The notes beneath the pieces are model-generated. The model had not been told where the DNA came from. It saw only the letters and a program-made list of their open reading frames with translations, and ran no database searches. A DNA stretch of 64,000 nucleotides, taken from contig DASRDU010000178.1 of NCBI GenBank assembly GCA_035652435.1, forward strand, positions 102,391 to 166,390, given 5' to 3'. Of this stretch, positions 41,123 to 48,836 are shown in pieces. This DNA is from DASRDU01 sp035652435. Lineage in GTDB: Bacteria > Acidobacteriota > Blastocatellia > RBC074. The position numbers and the translations under genes were made by a program. Each line of letters opens with the position of its first letter. The first letter of the stretch is position 1.

Positions 41123-43036
41123 TCAATAAACTATGATCAGGAACGAGGAGTTAGTTTGGGCGTTGATGTCTACAGCGTAGATCTCCACTTCCAAAGAATT
41201 AGAGGTGTCAGGAAAAAGAAAGGAGGTTTTATGATGACCGGCTGAATCTGCGCCGACCGAAACCGCGTAGAAGCGATCATCCACTCTGAATCCAAAGTCC
41301 ACATTATACTTACCAACAGCGAAGAGATTGACACTGAACCCACAGTTCCCACTCGACGCACCTGTAAGCCCGTTGTAGCAGCGTTTAATCGTAGAGTCCT
41401 CATTGACGTAAATCATCGCCTTGACCCAGCCGCCCTTGTCTCGCGCCTGTCCCGCGTTCCCGTCAGCATACATCGCATAACCGCCCGCATTGTTCCTCCC
41501 GTACACGCCCCACCCGGTCGCGCTGGTACTCTGCCCGAACACCCCTGAGCCGATTGAACTCAACCCGGCCACACCAGTCCCGACGCTCGTATCATTGACC
41601 ACCAGCCTGCCCGCCGTCGGCGTGAGCGTCCCGATCCCGACGTTGCCACTATTGGTAAAGACCACCGCCGCCTTACTCGAATCCGTCGTATTCGGCACGA
41701 AGGCCAGCTTGCCTCCACCGCTGGTGAACTGGATGTCGGTCTGACCGATATTCCAATACCCGCCTCCCGCCGCCGGGTTTTCGAGCCGCACTTGGTAGTC
41801 GCCACTCTGCGCCACATGCAGACTCGTACTCGGGCTGGTGGTGCCCACGCCGAGGTTGCCTGTCTCGTTGACCAGAACAGTCCGCGTCACCAGCTGGTTG
41901 CCCGAGTTAAAGGTCGTCCGTACCTGAAAGGGGATGCTGCCAGGGACTGCCGCGGTCTGAATCCGCTGATCGATGAACAAGCCGTTAAAGGGGCCGAGGG
42001 AACTGGCGGTGCCTGAGAGATGGAGCCTCGATTGCGGCAGTGTTGTCCCGATGCCGACGTTGCCGTTGCGGGCGATTGTCATCCGCACCGCGCCGGCGAG
42101 CGCAGCCTCGCTGTTCGGGTCTGAAGTGTCGCGCACGCGGAACTGCATCCCCGTCGCGTTATTGCCCGCGATTGCCATCAGCCACTCCTGCCCGTCGGTC
42201 AGTTGCAACTGCGAGGTCTGACCCGTCGCCGCCACGTAGCGCAGCTTCGCCCCTCCCGAGCCAGTGTTCCAGAGCCGCTGCAGGATGTCGCCCGTACTCG
42301 AACGCTGCAGGTCGAAGACTCCGCCCGGCGACGTGGTCCCGATCCCGATGTCGCCCGTCGCCGATTCGGTCACCGTTGAATCAATGAGCGTCGCCCCGTC
42401 TGAGGCGAACTTCGCCAGCCGGTTGGGCGAGGCGGCGACGGCCGAGGTGCCCTGCTGCTTCTCTTCACTGACGGCTCTCGTCGTCGGCGTGCGCCTGCCC
42501 TCGCTCACCTGCCCTTCATTCGTGTGGCGCGGTGCTTCTCTCGCGAGTTCGGCCCCGCCCAACGTCGCGTCGCTGTTGCCGACCACCGTCAGCCTGATCT
42601 CCGGACTAGAGGCGCCGATGCCGGCCCGCCGCTCGCTCGTCACCCAGACGCGTTCGGCGCTGCTCGGGCGGTCCAGAATGATGTGCCCGCGTTGCGTGCC
42701 CGTCGTCTCGTTGTTGGCGTCCCTGAAGCTCAGGCTCCAGGCGTAGAGCCCGCCCTCGACCATCTCGCCCTGTGGGTTGAGCAATGACCATTCGAGTGCT
42801 GGCTGGCTGACAAAGCCGCTGTCAAAGACCACCTCGCCCTGCTGGTTGAGGACTTCGATCCGCCACTGCGGAACCTCGCCGGCGGCGAGGAAGCGGACCC
42901 CCTGGCGCCCGACGATGATGTTAACCTCCGGCGTCTGAGCCGGGGCTGGGTTTGGGGGCTGGGTTTGTGCGAGGACCGAAATCGAAAATACGATCATCAA
43001 CCAGCAGCCGAGGCTGAGGCGACATAAAGTGTGCAT
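41123..43036 (-). CDS. Secreted fibre-like protein with GIGT repeats
   Basis: 637 residues from the ATG at 43036 (GGGAGGAG upstream). Signal peptide LGCWLMIVFSISVLAQ. A beta domain at about 40-130 is followed by a spaced series of GNVGIGTTxP-type repeats (DIGIGTTSPGGVFDL, GNVGIGTTLPQSRLHLSG, GNLGVGTTSPSTSLHVA, GNVGIGTLTPTAGRLVV). These are the hallmark of tail-fibre or trimeric surface-fibre stalks. The C-terminal 100 residues (WVKAMIYVNEDSTIKRCYNG onward) form a globular domain with two cysteines and end in SSFLIIVY. No peptidase S74 chaperone domain is seen. It may be an adhesin or exported fibre; there are no phage genes around it. Confidence 0.82.
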   Translation of the reverse strand: MHTLCRLSLGCWLMIVFSISVLAQTQPPNPAPAQTPEVNIIVGRQGVRFLAAGEVPQWRIEVLNQQGEVVFDSGFVSQPALEWSLLNPQGEMVEGGLYAWSLSFRDANNETTGTQRGHIILDRPSSAERVWVTSERRAGIGASSPEIRLTVVGNSDATLGGAELAREAPRHTNEGQVSEGRRTPTTRAVSEEKQQGTSAVAASPNRLAKFASDGATLIDSTVTESATGDIGIGTTSPGGVFDLQRSSTGDILQRLWNTGSGGAKLRYVAATGQTSQLQLTDGQEWLMAIAGNNATGMQFRVRDTSDPNSEAALAGAVRMTIARNGNVGIGTTLPQSRLHLSGTASSLGPFNGLFIDQRIQTAAVPGSIPFQVRTTFNSGNQLVTRTVLVNETGNLGVGTTSPSTSLHVAQSGDYQVRLENPAAGGGYWNIGQTDIQFTSGGGKLAFVPNTTDSSKAAVVFTNSGNVGIGTLTPTAGRLVVNDTSVGTGVAGLSSIGSGVFGQSTSATGWGVYGRNNAGGYAMYADGNAGQARDKGGWVKAMIYVNEDSTIKRCYNGLTGASSGNCGFSVNLFAVGKYNVDFGFRVDDRFYAVSVGADSAGHHKTSFLFPDTSNSLEVEIYAVDINAQTNSSFLIIVY

Positions 43037-43246
43037 GAGACTCCTCCCTTGATCAGGCCGTTGAGAGTGCATTCGGGAAACGAACTCCCTCACGAGCGCT
43101 GCACTCAAGGCGCTCGTCCGGCGGACCTGACCCGTGACCTGGTGAAACGTGCAGCCCATCGTAGGCCGAGTCCGTGGTAGTGCGTAACCAGGTAATCACA
43201 CAGGCGGGAGTAGCGGTCGGGAGGGCCGGACAGGCCCCGGGGCCGC

Positions 43247-43897
43247 TCAGACGAGCTTGTTGCGGAGGGCTTTGGCGACGGCTTCGGTCTTCGAATGGAC
43301 CTGAAGCTTCTGGTAGATGTTTTGCAGGTGGAAAGAGACGGTGCTGGTGCTGATGCCGAGTCTGGCCGCCGCCGTTTTGTAGCTGTGACCGTCAATAATC
43401 AGCCTTAACAACCCGGTCTCCTGCGGCGTGAGCTGATGGGAGACCTGGTCGGGCGGGCGGAACTCTCTGAACAGCCTGACGACCCGCCGCGCGACTTCCG
43501 GCGACATGGGGGCGCCGCCGGAAGCCACCTCTCTGAGGCTCTCAAGCAGGCGCGCCGGCGGAGTGTTCTTGAGCAGATAGCCCGAGGCCCCCGCGCACAG
43601 CGCGTCGAAGACGTCCTCGTCATCGTCATAGATCGTCAGCGCGACAATCGGCAGCTCAGAGTTGCGCTCCTTCATCAGCCGAATGCCCTCGACGCCGCTC
43701 ATTCCCGGCAACCCGATGTCGGTCAGGACCACGTCGGGGGGCGGGTTGCCCATTGCCCGGAGCGCATCTTCCATCGTGCGGAAGGCGGCCACGCAACGAA
43801 AGCCGGGGGAGCCGTTGATCAGGACGGCCAGCCCCTCGCGCACGTCGCGCTGGTCTTCGATGAGGATGACTTTGATGGGATTTTCGTCCGGCGGCAC
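43247..43897 (-). CDS. NarL/LuxR-family response regulator
   Basis: 216 residues from a GTG at 43897 with AGGAG 5 nt upstream (an upstream ATG at 43936 lacks a site). The receiver domain is IKVILIEDQRDVREGL, with phospho-acceptor Asp in VVLTDIGLPGMSG near residue 60 and the Lys in GYLLKNTPPARLLESL. The LuxR helix-turn-helix is LTPQETGLLRLIIDGHSYKT, AAARLGISTSTVSFHLQNIY. It is a DNA-binding output regulator, almost certainly phosphorylated by the propeller kinase encoded just upstream (44124). The fibre-like gene downstream is a possible target by proximity only. Confidence 0.93.
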   Translation of the reverse strand: MPPDENPIKVILIEDQRDVREGLAVLINGSPGFRCVAAFRTMEDALRAMGNPPPDVVLTDIGLPGMSGVEGIRLMKERNSELPIVALTIYDDDEDVFDALCAGASGYLLKNTPPARLLESLREVASGGAPMSPEVARRVVRLFREFRPPDQVSHQLTPQETGLLRLIIDGHSYKTAAARLGISTSTVSFHLQNIYQKLQVHSKTEAVAKALRNKLV

Positions 43898-43923
43898 GCT
43901 GGCTCCTGATTCGCTCCGGCCTG

Positions 43924-44035
43924 AATCGAAACACAATATTGGGACAGAGGATGTGTCAGTAGCCCGACCGTGAGGGAGGGCTTGGATCTCGAATCAAGCC
44001 CTCCCTCACGGTCGGGCTACTGACACGTTTCGATT
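43924..44035. repeat. Nested perfect inverted repeats (9-bp outer, 32-bp inner)
   Basis: The inner stem starts GTGTCAGTAGCCCGACCG and spans 43953-43984; it pairs exactly with 43995-44026 around a 10-nt loop. An outer pair AATCGAAAC (43924-43932) / GTTTCGATT (44027-44035) flanks it, with a 20-nt asymmetric insert on the left side. It lies between the sensor kinase and its response regulator, and the outer arm runs into the upstream part of the regulator gene. The inner palindrome resembles a repeat I recall as common in related genomes. Confidence 0.93.
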
Positions 44036-44123
44036 TTAATAACACCCCGAGAGTTTATCCCTGAATGTCCGGGGCGTCACCTGTGAATTTATACAGGTAG
44101 TGGCTGGGCCGCCGGGGACCAGA

Positions 44124-47100
44124 TCAGTGAGGCCGTTGCGGGACCCGCAGGATAATTTCAGTGCCCACACCTGAGGTCAGCCGCAACTTGCCGCCGAGTC
44201 CCGCCGCGCGACGCTTCATACTGATCAGCCCCTGGCCTTCGCCGGGCCGGGCCGGGTCGAATCCGCGGCCGTCGTCGCTCACCCGCAACACCAGCCACGA
44301 CCTTTCGACCCGCAACTCGATCTCGACGCGCGAACACTCGGAATGTCGCGCCGCGTTGTTAACGGCTTCCTTGAAGATCAGAAAAACGTCGCGGCGCACC
44401 TCGGCGCCGAGCCTCAGGTCTGACTCTCCTTCGGGCGCGCGCAACTCGAACTCCACCTGGCCGTGGGCGAAAATGTCGCTCACGAACCTGCGCATCCGCC
44501 GGACTAAATCGAATAACGAATCCCTGCGGGGGTTGATCGCCCAGACGATGTCGCTCATTGAGGCGACCGACTCGCGCGAGATTCGGGCGATGGCCGAGAG
44601 CGAGCCGTTGGGGTGGGCGCCCTCGGCGCTCAACTGGCGGTGGGCGACTTCACTGAGGATCGCGATCCGCGTGAGGTTTGAGCCGATGTCGTCGTGCAGG
44701 TCGGCGGCGATCCGCGTCCGCACGCGCTCGATCTCAACGAGTCGCGCTACGCGGTAGCGGTACGCCGCATAAGCCACGGCCGACGCGAGCGCCACGACCA
44801 GCGCCACAAACCACCAGCGCTGCCATAACGGCGGCAGGATCGTGAAGGAAAAACGCGCGGGCACGTCGCTCATCACCCCGTCGGCGTTGACCGCGCGCAC
44901 GAGGAAGCGATAGCGGCCCGGCGCGAGGCTGGCGAAATTCACCGTCCGCTCGTCGCCCGGCTGGCTCCAGTCCTGTCCCGCGCCTTCAAGCTTATACTGG
45001 TATCGCAACCCTTCGCCGGGGCTCGAGCCCGGGGCCACGAAGTCAAGCTGAAGCTGATTCCTGTTCGCGCCAAGCTCAAGGGGCGCGATCTCAGTCTCTC
45101 CCAGGGCAGAGACGGGTTGCGCCTCTCCGGCGATGCGCAGCCCGCTGATCAGGACGGGCTGCGGAATGGGCGGCAGGTCCGGCTCGGGGACGAGCCGCAC
45201 GAGGCCGGTATTGAAACTGAACCAGAGCGCGCCGTCGCGATCCTGCATCGCCGCACTCACGTTGCCGAGCAGTACGCCTTCGCTGGCGGTGTAATGCCGG
45301 ATGTGACCGGTCGCCGGATCGAGCCGATCAATCCCGCGCCCCGTACCCAGATAGATGCGCCCCCGGCGGTCTTCAGTCACGGCCTTGATGTCGTTGCTCG
45401 CCAGTCCCTCGGCAGTCGTGTAAGTCAGCAGGCTCGGGCGCTCTGCTTCCGGGTGATCAATCCGGCACACGCCGCCGCGCGTGGTTGGCACCCACAGCCG
45501 ACCGGACGAATCAATGAAGAGGTTGAAGATGCCGCCTTCGGCCAGACCGTCGGCTGAAGTGAAGCGGGTGAAGCGCCCGTCACGATAACGGGCCAGGCCG
45601 CCGCCGACGCTGAACCCGACCCACACGTTGCCCGCGCGGTCTTCGGCAAACGAGATCGGGTAAAAGCTGGCGAGCGATGGCAGGCCGTCCTGTTCAGTGT
45701 AGGAATGAAAAGTCCCGGTGGCCCGGTCCCGGCGCGAAAGACCACCTCCGTTAGCAGTGCCCACCCAGATGTCGCCGCGCGAATCTTCAAACAGACGGAG
45801 GATGTCGTTACTGGCAAGCCCGTCGCGCGTGGTGTAGATGGGTTTGGCCGGCGTGCGGGCGAGACGGTCAAGGCTGTTTACTTTCGGGAAGCGGTACAGA
45901 CCCTCGCCGGTCGCCACCCACCACTCGCCCGCGCGGTCTTCCAGCACGAGTTGATTCCACCCCCAGCCAAAATAAGTGGGTTGGGGGAACCTGAGCCGAA
46001 CCGCGGTGAAGCGCTCGCCATCGAATCGGTTAATCAGATACTCCTTTTCGCTGGGGATGGTGATTACATTCAGCCCTTCAGCTTTATCCTTGAAAATCGC
46101 TCTCGCGCTCTTAAACCCATCCGCTTCGCCGAAGGCAGTAATGCCGCTGCGCGCTAACCTGGCTGCCCCACCGTTCGCCATTCCCAGCCACAGGTTTCCG
46201 TTGCGGTCTTCTGCCAGCGATTGCACCACATTTGAACTCAGACCGTGAGGTTGCGCGTAAACGCGAAATCGGAAATCGTTGCCGTCCGGGTTAGGAATGA
46301 AACGGATCAACCCCGCACTACTGCCGGCCCACAGACCGCCGTCCGAAGCCTGGAACACCTGGTTGATCACCGCGAATGGCAACCCGTCTTTGATCGAGTA
46401 AACGCGAGTGACGACCGGCCGCGTGGGGTCGGGGTCGGGAACCAGCCGGCACAATGCGAGACGCTGGGTGCTGGCCCACAAGCGGCCTTCGCGGTCTGCG
46501 AGCAGGGAACGGATGTTAAGAGACAAGCCATGGCGATCATCATAATGCTCCGCCCGCCCATCCGGCAGCAGCCGATAAATTCCGCTGCCGCCCGAACCGA
46601 TCCACAGCGCCCCGTGCCGGTCTTCAATCATTGTGGTGACATTCCAGCCCTCTCCATAAATGTCAGGCATGCCGAGTTCAATGAACCGGAACCTCACCTG
46701 TCCGGCCTGCTGTTCCAGCCGATAAAGCCCGCGCGCCGTCCCGCACCAGAGCGTGCCGGCGTGGTCCTGCAGCAGCGAAGTCACTTCCCTTGATTTTGAA
46801 TCTTCGCCGGGAAAGTAAACCGTGAACATCGCCCCGGCCGCGGCCGCTTCCTGCGCCCCGGTTGTCGTCTGTCGCCGCGCGACGCCCTTCGGATCGAACC
46901 GGCACAGTCCCGCGCCTGTCGCCACCCAGTACTCGCCGTCACGCGTCTCCAGCAGATCGTTGACGACCTGACTGGGCAGGCCGTGGGCCGGGCCGTAGGT
47001 GGTGAAGCCGTAGCCGTCAAAGCGCGAGAGCCCTTCGAAGGTGCAGAACCAGAGGAAGCCGCGCGAATCGCGCACGATGCGGTTGACGTTGTTATGTCCG

Positions 47101-47228
47101 AGGCCGTCTGCCGTGGTGTAGGTTCTGACCGGCAGGCGTTCGGCCAGGGCGAGGCCTGCCGCCGCGACGGCGAGTAACAAGGTGAGCGGGCTGAAAAAGC
47201 CATGCTTTCTGAATCTGACTGCGCGCAT
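44124..47228 (-). CDS. Two-component propeller sensor histidine kinase
   Basis: 1034 residues. Signal/anchor FSPLTLLLAVAAAGLALA. Residues about 30-690 are two-component-regulator propeller repeats (RDSRGFLWFCTFEGLSRFDG, EDRNGNLWLGMANGG, EDRRGRIYLGTGRGIDRLD). A Y_Y_Y domain lies at about 715-785 (RYQYKLEGAGQDWSQPGDER). One TM helix (WWFVALVVALASAVAYAAY) precedes a HisKA_3 domain with the phospho-acceptor His in RIAADLHDDIGSNLTRIA. The HATPase includes VSDDGRGFDPARPGEGQGL. It is a periplasmic sensor, hybrid-free, pairing with the NarL-type regulator 226 bp downstream. In other phyla these sensors often respond to polysaccharide degradation products. Confidence 0.94.
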   Translation of the reverse strand: MRAVRFRKHGFFSPLTLLLAVAAAGLALAERLPVRTYTTADGLGHNNVNRIVRDSRGFLWFCTFEGLSRFDGYGFTTYGPAHGLPSQVVNDLLETRDGEYWVATGAGLCRFDPKGVARRQTTTGAQEAAAAGAMFTVYFPGEDSKSREVTSLLQDHAGTLWCGTARGLYRLEQQAGQVRFRFIELGMPDIYGEGWNVTTMIEDRHGALWIGSGGSGIYRLLPDGRAEHYDDRHGLSLNIRSLLADREGRLWASTQRLALCRLVPDPDPTRPVVTRVYSIKDGLPFAVINQVFQASDGGLWAGSSAGLIRFIPNPDGNDFRFRVYAQPHGLSSNVVQSLAEDRNGNLWLGMANGGAARLARSGITAFGEADGFKSARAIFKDKAEGLNVITIPSEKEYLINRFDGERFTAVRLRFPQPTYFGWGWNQLVLEDRAGEWWVATGEGLYRFPKVNSLDRLARTPAKPIYTTRDGLASNDILRLFEDSRGDIWVGTANGGGLSRRDRATGTFHSYTEQDGLPSLASFYPISFAEDRAGNVWVGFSVGGGLARYRDGRFTRFTSADGLAEGGIFNLFIDSSGRLWVPTTRGGVCRIDHPEAERPSLLTYTTAEGLASNDIKAVTEDRRGRIYLGTGRGIDRLDPATGHIRHYTASEGVLLGNVSAAMQDRDGALWFSFNTGLVRLVPEPDLPPIPQPVLISGLRIAGEAQPVSALGETEIAPLELGANRNQLQLDFVAPGSSPGEGLRYQYKLEGAGQDWSQPGDERTVNFASLAPGRYRFLVRAVNADGVMSDVPARFSFTILPPLWQRWWFVALVVALASAVAYAAYRYRVARLVEIERVRTRIAADLHDDIGSNLTRIAILSEVAHRQLSAEGAHPNGSLSAIARISRESVASMSDIVWAINPRRDSLFDLVRRMRRFVSDIFAHGQVEFELRAPEGESDLRLGAEVRRDVFLIFKEAVNNAARHSECSRVEIELRVERSWLVLRVSDDGRGFDPARPGEGQGLISMKRRAAGLGGKLRLTSGVGTEIILRVPQRPH

Positions 47229-47336
47229 GGCGAATGAGAATAAACGGGCCGAAGGATCAGGCAGCGGATGGTGCGGAGCGACGCTGATCTGCGCCCATCC
47301 GCCCGACCCCTTTCATCCGCGCCCTGGTCCTCTTCT

Positions 47337-48794
47337 TTATGAAACCAGTTCGCGAATGACTTCGCCGCTGTTGATCGTCGGGCGTTCCATGCGCCCGTTG
47401 TGCTGGTAGAGAGTCTTCAGGTGATCGAGCCCGAGCAGGTGCAGGATGGTGGCGTGAATGTCATGCACGTGGGCGTGTTTCGAGATGGCGCGCAGGCCGA
47501 TCTCGTCGGTCTCGCCGATGATCTGCCCGCCTCTGATCCCGGCCCCGGCCATCCACATTGAGAAGCCCCACGGGTTGTGATCGCGCCCGTTCTCCTTTTC
47601 GGCAAACGGCGTGCGCCCGAACTCGCCGCCCCAGACCACCAGCGTCGTTTCAAGCAGGCCGCGCGATTTCAGGTCGGCGAGCAGCCCGGCCATCGGCCGG
47701 TCCACGCTCGCGCACATCTTCGAGTGGTTGCCCTCGATGTTGACGTGCGCGTCCCACGCGCTGCCGCTGCCCGAGTAGAGCTGGATGAATCGCACGTCGC
47801 GTTCGACCAGCCGGCGCGCCATCAGGCACATCGTGCCGTATCGTTGCGTCACGGAGTTGTCCATCCCGTAAAGCTTCTTCGTCGCTTCTGATTCTTTGCT
47901 GAGGTCCGCCACTTCCGGCGCGGAGACCTGCATGCGGTAAGCCAGCTCGTAAGATTTCATCCGCGCCAGCAGGTCGGTGTCATCCGTCCGGGTGGCGGAA
48001 AAGCGCTGGTTGAGCTGAGCGAGCAGGTCGAGTTTGCCGCGCTGCTGTTCGTCGCCGACCGTCTCGGGCGGCGCGAGGTAAAAGATCGGCGTGCCGGCGG
48101 TGCGAAACTGCGTGCCCTGATAGACGGCGGGCAGAAAGCCGGCGCTCCAGTTCTTCGTGCCGCCCAGCACCTCCTTATCATCGGCCATGATCACGAAACT
48201 CGGCAGATTCTGATTCGCCGTGCCGAGCCCGTACGTCGTCCACGCGCCAAGGCTCGGGCGGCCCGCGAGGATCGAGCCGGTATTCATCTGACACACCGAC
48301 CCGACGTGATTCAAACCGTCAGCCCAGCACGAACGAATGACGGCCAGGTCATCCACGTGTTCGGCAGTGAAAGGCAGCCAGTCGGAAACAGGAATGCCGC
48401 TCTGGCCGTACGGTTTGAATGTGCGCTGGCTCGGAATGATGTTATTCGAGGCCGTGCCCATCGCCGTGATCGGCCGTCCGAACGATTCGGGCATCGGCTT
48501 GCCGGCGAGTTCGAGCAGCTTCGGCTTCGGGTCGAAAGTGTCGAGGTGGCTGGGGCCGCCTTCCATAAACAGAAAGATGACTGATTTCGCCTTCGGCTGA
48601 TGATGCGGCTTTTTCGGCGCGAGCGGGTCGGGGACTTTGTCGGCGGCGGACTGCGGCGAAGCCAGCGTGTCTTCGGCGAGCAGTGAAGACAGTGCGAGAG
48701 CGCCGAGGCCGCCACTCGCCTGCATCAGGAAGTTGCGGCGACGAAGCATTGCCCTTTCATTGGGAGAAAGCTGGTTATCATCCGATGATTTCAT
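47337..48794 (-). CDS. DUF1501 (sulfatase-like) Tat-exported protein
   Basis: 485 residues from the ATG at 48794. Tat-type signal: RRRNFLMQASGGLGALALSS. Family landmarks are KSVIFLFMEGGPSHLDTFDP, WGGEFGRTPFAEKENGRDHN and GEVIRELVS at the C-terminus. DUF1501 proteins belong to the alkaline-phosphatase/sulfatase-like fold and are nearly always encoded next to DUF1549/DUF1553 proteins, as here (42 bp downstream of one). The pair is abundant in Planctomycetes and Acidobacteria; their substrate is unproven but polysaccharide or sulfated-glycan breakdown is often suggested. Confidence 0.9.
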   Translation of the reverse strand: MKSSDDNQLSPNERAMLRRRNFLMQASGGLGALALSSLLAEDTLASPQSAADKVPDPLAPKKPHHQPKAKSVIFLFMEGGPSHLDTFDPKPKLLELAGKPMPESFGRPITAMGTASNNIIPSQRTFKPYGQSGIPVSDWLPFTAEHVDDLAVIRSCWADGLNHVGSVCQMNTGSILAGRPSLGAWTTYGLGTANQNLPSFVIMADDKEVLGGTKNWSAGFLPAVYQGTQFRTAGTPIFYLAPPETVGDEQQRGKLDLLAQLNQRFSATRTDDTDLLARMKSYELAYRMQVSAPEVADLSKESEATKKLYGMDNSVTQRYGTMCLMARRLVERDVRFIQLYSGSGSAWDAHVNIEGNHSKMCASVDRPMAGLLADLKSRGLLETTLVVWGGEFGRTPFAEKENGRDHNPWGFSMWMAGAGIRGGQIIGETDEIGLRAISKHAHVHDIHATILHLLGLDHLKTLYQHNGRMERPTINSGEVIRELVS

Positions 48795-48836
48795 ACTCAG
48801 TCCTGACTGATGATGCACTGAATTCACTGCCAGTAT

